From Zygosaccharomyces rouxii (taxonomy: Eukaryota; Ascomycota; Saccharomycetes; Saccharomycetales; Saccharomycetaceae), in the NCBI RefSeq assembly GCF_000026365.1, contig NC_012996.1, positions 434,001-498,000 of the forward strand: a stretch of 64,000 nucleotides of DNA, given 5' to 3'. The notes under the pieces were generated by a model. It was not told where the DNA came from and searched no databases. It saw only the letters and a list, made by a program, of their open reading frames with translations. Shown here one piece after another: positions 58,639 to 64,000 of this stretch. Positions within the stretch are counted from its first letter, which is position 1. Each line of letters opens with the position of its first letter. Position numbers and translations under genes: made by a program.

Positions 58639-59915
58639 TCAAGCAACCTTATGGTGCTTAATAGACAAAGCATAGATATCTAAGTAACTAGTAAAATCGT
58701 AGATGATATCGTTGATAAAGGTTCCATGAATACCCAATGTCAAGCCACAACCAGTCCATAGCAATGCATTGATGACAGTCGATTTTTCATAGCCTAACAA
58801 ATTGACAACCAGAACATATAGGACCAATTGAGCTGATGGGACTAACATTGGTGCATTGACCATGGGGAAAGGTTGCTTGGTCAAGTGGGCGGTAATAATA
58901 CGTCCTACAACGAAAGCCATCGCAAATCCGGTTGATAAAACAAAGGGAAAGCTGATAAAGTCAGGTTCAATGATAACTAGGGAAAACACAGAAATGTAAT
59001 ATGAGAAGAATGGCAGCAAACCCTTCATAGCCTCACACTGGGGACTGTGACCTTTCACCTTCTTTCCAACAATTTCTTGAGCCTTTGGCTGTTCATTATA
59101 GTAGTCTATAACGTTTTGCCTAGCGGATAAAACATTGAACATCAAACCAATACCGGAAAAGACCAACATTATGTCCAAAGATTCCACTTTAAAATGGTAT
59201 CCATTGAAATCGAAGGTGGTCAATTCAGTGTGCCAGATCTTTTGTGGGCCATATATACCGGTTAAGATATAACCGATGCAAATCATTAGAATACCTTCCA
59301 CTGGACCCGAGAATTCACTCAAAAACAGTTTATGAGTATGATATTCTTCCCAAGTACTCAAGTAGAAGTTGCACAAGCAGGCCAGTTGTGTGATGACCAT
59401 CATGTAGTTGTAACTAATACCGACGGCAGAGCAGAAGGGGAACAACGAAAGGGTCGTATTCAAAGAGTCGATACAATGGTCAAACAACTCACCTAATGGA
59501 CCAGACTGGCCAGTACGACGAGCATGCATACCATCACAAGCATCGAACAATTGATACAAAAACAAGCCTACAGCATAGGAGATGTATGTCCAACGAGGAG
59601 ATTCTTGATTCAAACTAGGGTCATAGTACAAGGCCGTTAAAACGTTAATGATAATGAATCCAAATCCCGACAATGTAACCACATTAGGAGCCATCCACAT
59701 AGGGAATACAAGTGCAAATTTTCTCCAAAATGGTTTCAACACATAGTAAGAGACAATTGAACGGTCTTCACTCTGGTACCTTTAAATATTAAGTTAGTCC
59801 AAAGAACTATTCATTGACCAAGGATAAAGCTATAGAGTAGAAAAAAAAACAAACCGCAAACATACTGGTAGGCTTTCAAACTTTCCAAGTTTTCATGTGG
59901 CACATAGAATCCCAT
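58639..59915 (-). CDS. EPT1: CDP-alcohol phosphotransferase, Ept1/Cpt1 (two exons)
   Basis: Last step of the Kennedy pathway, joining CDP-ethanolamine or CDP-choline to diacylglycerol in the ER/Golgi. Exon 1 is 59866-59915 (MGFYVPHENLESLKAY plus 2 nt); exon 2 is 58639-59779; the product has 396 residues. The intron (59780-59865, 86 nt) has GTATGT, a GACTAAC branch site and an AAAG end, with the coding join at CA|G. The catalytic motif DGxxARx8Gx3Dx3D is present as DGMHARRTGQSGPLGELFDH and the next Asp. Multiple membrane segments follow. It is the single counterpart of YHR123W (EPT1) and YNL130C (CPT1), which both carry an intron near the start. Dual substrate use is likely. Confidence 0.93.
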
Positions 59916-60071
59916 CTTGATGGTTCTCTTTATGTCTACTTCTTGTAGATGTAAAGTTGCTCATCAAGTAGTTTCTTCAAGCGAAGTTAAAATCTTTAAC
60001 CATACCTATATATGTCCCGAAAGTGCGAAATAGTGATTAGCTATATCGTACTCTCCCCTCGAATCAAATTC

Positions 60072-60749
60072 TTACTTACATGTACTTAACATTTTGGAAA
60101 TAACTCCCAGCAATTGATCATTTTCACAAGCAGCTGCCACTCTTTCCTTATCATTCAACTGCTTGTTCACTTGATTCTCACTCTGATGACTGCCCTCTTT
60201 GACGAAGATAGTAATACGGAACCTTGCCGGCAGAGCCCTTTCCAGACGAACTCTAATCCCTAACCCAATCAAAGTAGCCAATGAACAATGTGTAATCGTT
60301 GGGGTAATCTTGACGATTACTTCTGCCATACGATCCTTATACCCTTCATCATGGACTTCGATATCTTTCAAATTAACAACAGCTAGTTGTCCCAATGTCA
60401 GGGGATGCTCAGGATCAGATATGTGGGCAATCAAATCATAAATCTCTTGTGGGTCGATGGGGTCTGCAGGAACACCTAACTCATCGGCCATGTCGTCCGT
60501 ATCTTCATCACTTTCATCTGTGGTCAGCTCAGGAGCTTGATTTAACTGTAGAAGCTTCGTGAGAAGTTCCACATTCTGTAGTACCGGTGACTGTAGTGAG
60601 TTATCGATCTTTAAAAGCAGTTTGGTTCTATGCAAACTTTCCTTGGTGACATCAGTACCTAATAGCAGATTACCATCGGTATCTTCACCTCTGGTAGGTA
60701 ACTGATTGTCCTCTAAAACCGTTGGAGTCTCGTTAATAAACTCCGACAT
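60072..60749 (-). CDS. CIA2: Cia2, cytosolic iron-sulfur cluster targeting factor
   Basis: Part of the CIA targeting complex with Cia1 and Met18, delivering Fe-S clusters to cytosolic and nuclear enzymes. The protein has 225 residues (S. cerevisiae YHR122W has 231). The disordered N-terminus is acidic, followed by the MIP18/DUF59 domain from about 95. It contains the family ITHCSLATLIGLGIRVRL sequence with the conserved reactive Cys, then LERALPARFRI. It is divergent from NRK1. Confidence 0.95.
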   Translation of the reverse strand: MSEFINETPTVLEDNQLPTRGEDTDGNLLLGTDVTKESLHRTKLLLKIDNSLQSPVLQNVELLTKLLQLNQAPELTTDESDEDTDDMADELGVPADPIDPQEIYDLIAHISDPEHPLTLGQLAVVNLKDIEVHDEGYKDRMAEVIVKITPTITHCSLATLIGLGIRVRLERALPARFRITIFVKEGSHQSENQVNKQLNDKERVAAACENDQLLGVISKMLSTCK

Positions 60750-60885
60750 ATCTTTTCGTACTGATTTGCCCTTTTGTTTCTATCTAATTGTAGAGTACGG
60801 TTTAGTAAGTTGGCTCTTTTATCGTGAAGTTTACCTCATTATATAAGACGTAACACACTCAGTAGAGAAAACACAAGGATTACGA

Positions 60886-61665
60886 ATGGCTAACATATTT
60901 CTAGTAGCTCTTAGCGGATGCTCCTCGAGTGGTAAATCAGTATGATACCTCTATTGAAGGGAGAATGTTGAAATTTCCATCGCTCAGTACTAACTCTATC
61001 AGACTATTGCCAAAGTTATAGCACAAATATGTCCAGATATAACTTTAATCCATGAAGACGACTTTTACAAACATGATGACGAGATTCCATTCAATGAAAA
61101 ACGTGGAATTAGCAATTGGGATTCACCAGAAGCGTTAGATTTAGCTCATTTCGAGGCGGAATTGGACTCTATCAAAGAAACTGGACAAATATCCTCACAA
61201 CTAGTGCATAACAACAACGTTGATGACATTTCCAAATTCCAGTTGGATCCAAATTTCTTGCAAACGTTAAGACATAAATTGGAGCCAATTTCCAGATCCA
61301 CTAGGATCGTTCTTGTCGATGGATTCATGATCTATAACAGTCCTAAACTGGCATCTAAATTCGACTTGAAACTTTTTGTGAGAGCCCCTTACGAAGTCCT
61401 TAAGGCAAGGAGGAATGCAAGACCCGGTTACCAAACTTTAGACTCTTACTGGGTCGATCCCCCATATTATTTTGACGAATTCGTTTACGACTCTTACAGG
61501 TCTTCACACGCCCATCTTTTCATCGATGGTGACGTAGAAGGTTCTCTAAATCCCCAAACCGCTGCAGGTATCAAAGAGTTTACGAATGGTTCGGGGACGC
61601 CTTTGACAGAAGCTCTCACTTGGACTACTAATGAGATTTGTGAAGCTGTCTCTGCCGCGCACTAA
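60886..61665 (+). CDS. NRK1: Nicotinamide riboside kinase Nrk1 (two exons)
   Basis: Phosphorylates nicotinamide riboside (and nicotinic acid riboside) for NAD+ salvage. Exon 1 is 60886-60939 (18 codons, MANIFLVALSGCSSSGKS); exon 2 is 61003-61665; the product has 238 residues (S. cerevisiae YNL129W has 240). Unspliced reading hits TGA right after the P-loop. The intron (60940-61002, 63 nt) begins with the unusual GTATGA, has a perfect TACTAAC at 60988-60994 and ends ATCAG only 8 nt later. It interrupts the Walker A between GKS and T. Exon 2 shows the HEDDFYKHDDEIPF and NWDSPEALD motifs and the substrate-site WVDPPYYFDEFVY. Confidence 0.93.
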
Positions 61666-61764
61666 TATTATAAACTCGGACTTTCCACACAAAACATATT
61701 GATAGAAGATTGCTCATTTCCAGCAGGATAGAAGAGCAAGAATATCTGGATATTTGATCAAAGC

Positions 61765-62991
61765 ATGACTATTCGTATTCACCATCAAGCCAAGCCCACC
61801 AATCTCTTAAAATCTATATATGCAACACCTCTAAACGTTCACAAAAACAATTCAGGTCTAACGCTAGACCTTTCCTATATTACTAACCAAGTAATAGTAT
61901 GTTCATATCCGGTAACTAGGTATCCCAAGTTGATGTACAGGAATAGCCTCGAAGATTTAGTTACATTTCTTAATATACAGCATGGACCCGAGAGTTGGAA
62001 GTTGTACAATTTTAAGATTGAGGGGGGCAGATCAGATTATCGAGACGAAGAATTAATGGAATTGGTAGGTGCGCAAAAGACTAAATGCATTCCCCCTAAT
62101 TGTGATGGTTCTACTCTAGCCGCCGATCTAGATCAATTTTTGAATAGAGTGGGATGGATGGACCATAGTCCACCTCCATTTCTGCTACTACAAAATATTA
62201 TCGATGACATTCAGGACCAATTGATTAAATCAGGATCTAGTGTCGCAGTGCTGCACTGTAAGATGGGAAAAGGTCGCTCGGGAACTATTTGCATTGCATA
62301 TCTGATGAAATATTTGGAAAGTCCCCTATCAGAAAGTAGAGACATATTCATGAATGGTAGGTTCAAACCGGGTGTCAGCAGAGGCGTTACAATTTTATCA
62401 CAGTTAAGGTGGTTGAGATATCACGAAATGTTTCTTTACTACGAACCCGGATTAAGACCAGATATTCTCGATCAATTATCACAATCTAAATTTAAATTGC
62501 ACACAATCCAACTTAACGAACCCTCCAGTATCCTCTTCGCTAGACCATGTTCTGCATGCATTAAGATACAGACATTTAATGAATCGAGGGATTCAGTAAC
62601 AGATTTGGCTACGTTAGAAACCGATGAAGAACTTTTATGTCGGTCAGATGAGGATAAAACCATTACCATATGTTTTCCATTGGAGTTGCACATCAGCGAT
62701 ATAAGGTTAGAATTTGGCATCTCAGCAAGATCGCCTACTGTGATGAATAATTTTACGGCACTCGCATCTTATGCCCATTGTTGGTTAAATCTCTATTGGG
62801 AGACACTGAAATGTAGTAGAATTGGTTCTAAGGACCACTACATGCTTTCCAAGCTTCTACACGAACAAGACAGTGGTCAGAACTTTGACTTTGTCATAAA
62901 ATGGCGTGAGTTGGACGGTACTGGCGGCACTAGTAATCGTGGTCTCAAACTCTTCGAATCACTAACAATGAAATGGTCACTCATACTGTGA
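61765..62991 (+). CDS. TEP1: PTEN-family phosphatase Tep1
   Basis: Yeast homologue of the PTEN lipid phosphatase, linked to spore-wall development. The protein has 408 residues (S. cerevisiae YNL128W has 434). The dual-specificity phosphatase signature HCKMGKGRSG occupies about 164-173 (catalytic Cys165, Arg171). PTEN has HCKAGKGRTG at this place, including the Lys residues that favour phosphoinositides. The C-terminal part is the divergent C2-like region. It is convergent with LSM12. Confidence 0.95.
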   Translation: MTIRIHHQAKPTNLLKSIYATPLNVHKNNSGLTLDLSYITNQVIVCSYPVTRYPKLMYRNSLEDLVTFLNIQHGPESWKLYNFKIEGGRSDYRDEELMELVGAQKTKCIPPNCDGSTLAADLDQFLNRVGWMDHSPPPFLLLQNIIDDIQDQLIKSGSSVAVLHCKMGKGRSGTICIAYLMKYLESPLSESRDIFMNGRFKPGVSRGVTILSQLRWLRYHEMFLYYEPGLRPDILDQLSQSKFKLHTIQLNEPSSILFARPCSACIKIQTFNESRDSVTDLATLETDEELLCRSDEDKTITICFPLELHISDIRLEFGISARSPTVMNNFTALASYAHCWLNLYWETLKCSRIGSKDHYMLSKLLHEQDSGQNFDFVIKWRELDGTGGTSNRGLKLFESLTMKWSLIL

Positions 62992-63082
62992 TTAACTATA
63001 CCATTTTCCCTTTTTCTTTTATCTTTTATCTCTTGTCAAAATTCTTATTATGTCTATTTAATACATACATACTGATTTCACT

Positions 63083-63649
63083 TCAACCACCTTTCTTGGT
63101 CTCCTCACTTTCATTTAATTTTTGCCAGCCTCTTTGCAAAATTCTCTGGACCATTGTAACTGCTTCTGCCTTGGACCCATTTATTAATTTGATATTTTCA
63201 GGTTTGTAAGGAGGGAATATCTCTACACTATCCAAAACCACAATGTTCTTATCAACCCATCTGGTATCTGAAACCGTCTTATAAGCCATATCAAAAAGGA
63301 ATTGACCTTCACTAGAAACACCTTTACCGCTCAATTCGTTCTTTTTAGCAGATTCTTTCATTTTTTCTTGCAGAAGTTGGTTAACTCTATCGACGTGTAC
63401 ATAGGCGGGTTTAATTGGTTGTTTCTTGAACAAGTTCGTCGATGGCCTTTCACCAATAACCTCCAAGTTCTTGATAAAAGAACATTTGATCACTTTAAAT
63501 GATTGGGGTTGCTGGACCTTCTTACTAGTCTGTAACGTCAGTGTGTTGTTGGAAGAATTAAAAGAGTAAACTTTACCTTCAGTCACCACGTCAAGCACAT
63601 TGACTACTTTGACCTTGAACCCTAAGATGTTCTCCAAACTAATACTCAT
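63083..63649 (-). CDS. LSM12: Lsm12, Sm-like RNA-binding protein
   Basis: Associates with Pbp1/Pbp4 and ribosomes and is linked to mRNA regulation. The protein has 188 residues (S. cerevisiae YHR121W has 187). The N-terminal Lsm domain covers about 1-70 (VVTEGKVYSFNSSNNTLTLQ). The C-terminal anticodon-binding-like (AD) domain covers about 80-180 (DTRWVDKNIVVLDSVEIFPPY). Confidence 0.95.
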   Translation of the reverse strand: MSISLENILGFKVKVVNVLDVVTEGKVYSFNSSNNTLTLQTSKKVQQPQSFKVIKCSFIKNLEVIGERPSTNLFKKQPIKPAYVHVDRVNQLLQEKMKESAKKNELSGKGVSSEGQFLFDMAYKTVSDTRWVDKNIVVLDSVEIFPPYKPENIKLINGSKAEAVTMVQRILQRGWQKLNESEETKKGG

Positions 63650-63744
63650 GGGATTCCAATAAGGAAAGCTTATCTGGAAAGCTTCTTCTTTATATTTTTG
63701 AAGTTTGTATTTGTACTGTATTATTAGTTAGTTTGTCAATCGAA

Positions 63745-63819
63745 ATGAGAAGTTCGACCTTAAACAAGCTGGGAAACGACAAGATATACGTTAAAACCAC
63801 CAAACAGTTTGCCAATTAA
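63745..63819 (+). other. Possible upstream ORF before the FAR11-like start (24 codons)
   Basis: ATG at 63745, 23 further codons and TAA at 63817-63819; it ends 55 bp before the next ATG at 63875. It may lie in the 5' leader of the downstream gene. Function is unknown. Confidence 0.3.
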
Positions 63820-63874
63820 GAAGAAATTGGCATTGATCTCTAGCATTAGTGAGCACAGTGAACCCTGAAGTATA

Positions 63875-64000
63875 ATGAATGGTAATGGCCGACCGGATTT
63901 GCCCATAAGGTCTGTTTCATTAGATAACTTAAGACCAAAATCAAGTTTAAGAAAGAGATTGAAATTTATCGACGATACACCCACAAGAATGAGTTCTAGC
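63875..64000 (+). CDS. FAR11: N-terminal 42 codons of a gene at the FAR11 position (runs off the right edge)
   Basis: Open frame from ATG at 63875 to the window edge, 42 codons, no stop. The product starts MNGNGRPDLPIRSVSLDNLR and is basic, with RKRLKFIDDTP after it. In S. cerevisiae the plus-strand neighbour after TEP1 (YNL128W) is FAR11 (YNL127W), and strand and place fit. The assignment rests mainly on synteny. Far11 is a STRIPAK-like scaffold in pheromone arrest and TORC2 signalling. Confidence 0.5.
   Translation, partial: MNGNGRPDLPIRSVSLDNLRPKSSLRKRLKFIDDTPTRMSSS

Overview
The window is nuclear DNA of a budding yeast (Saccharomycetaceae). Short introns carry GTATGT / TACTAAC / YAG signals, the tRNA introns are of the Saccharomyces type, and nearly every gene has a recognisable S. 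cerevisiae orthologue. Genes that S. cerevisiae splits between chromosomes VIII (YHR120-135) and XIV (YNL127-159) are interleaved here as single copies. This points to a lineage that did not undergo the whole-genome duplication, most likely the Zygosaccharomyces/Torulaspora group (inference; the species cannot be named from the sequence).

Layout. 1-10.1 kb: AAH1 (5' end only), YCK1/2, CUZ1, WSS1, NSG1/2 (INSIG), IGO1/2, ECM14, PGA1, ASI2. 10.4-11.8 kb: tRNA-Leu(UAG) and a ureohydrolase with a signal peptide. 12.4-24.8 kb: a PH-domain gene (YHR131C/YNL144C type), the a-factor gene MFA (34 codons), a small YNL146W-position membrane protein, a B-box/DUF2009 gene, ARP1, FUR1, LSM7 (spliced), ALF1, PGA2, RPC31, INN1. 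25-37.8 kb: THO2, YSF3 (spliced), YHR127W, SRV2, NAM9, EAF7, FPR1, a YNL134C-like reductase. 38-50.7 kb: a lineage-specific stretch of secreted-protein genes, all on the minus strand, with tRNA-Pro(AGG) and tRNA-Phe(GAA). 51.3-64 kb: NDT80, KRE33, TOM22, EPT1/CPT1 (spliced), CIA2, NRK1 (spliced), TEP1, LSM12 and the probable start of FAR11.

The most novel part is 38-49.2 kb. It holds a small PIR/GPI-type wall protein and a secreted polyprotein of five exact 100-residue units, each preceded by a Lys-Arg Kex2 site. Next comes a tandem paralogue of that polyprotein interrupted by a premature stop. It is followed by an unrelated secreted polyprotein of about 12 Kex2-delimited units packed with N-glycosylation sequons. 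Last is a 172-residue secreted protein with its own Kex2 site. Together they look like a cluster of Kex2-processed secreted peptides of unknown function inserted between conserved neighbours.

Regulatory signals fit the genes. Two alpha2-Mcm1-type operators lie upstream of the a-factor gene. URS1 and MSE sites lie upstream of NDT80. PAC and RRPE motifs lie upstream of AAH1, KRE33 and RPC31. Two TCCGCGGA elements, inside a 36-bp direct repeat, lie upstream of the YNL134C-like reductase. Coding starts below are the first plausible ATG; upstream in-frame extensions that lack an ATG were not used.
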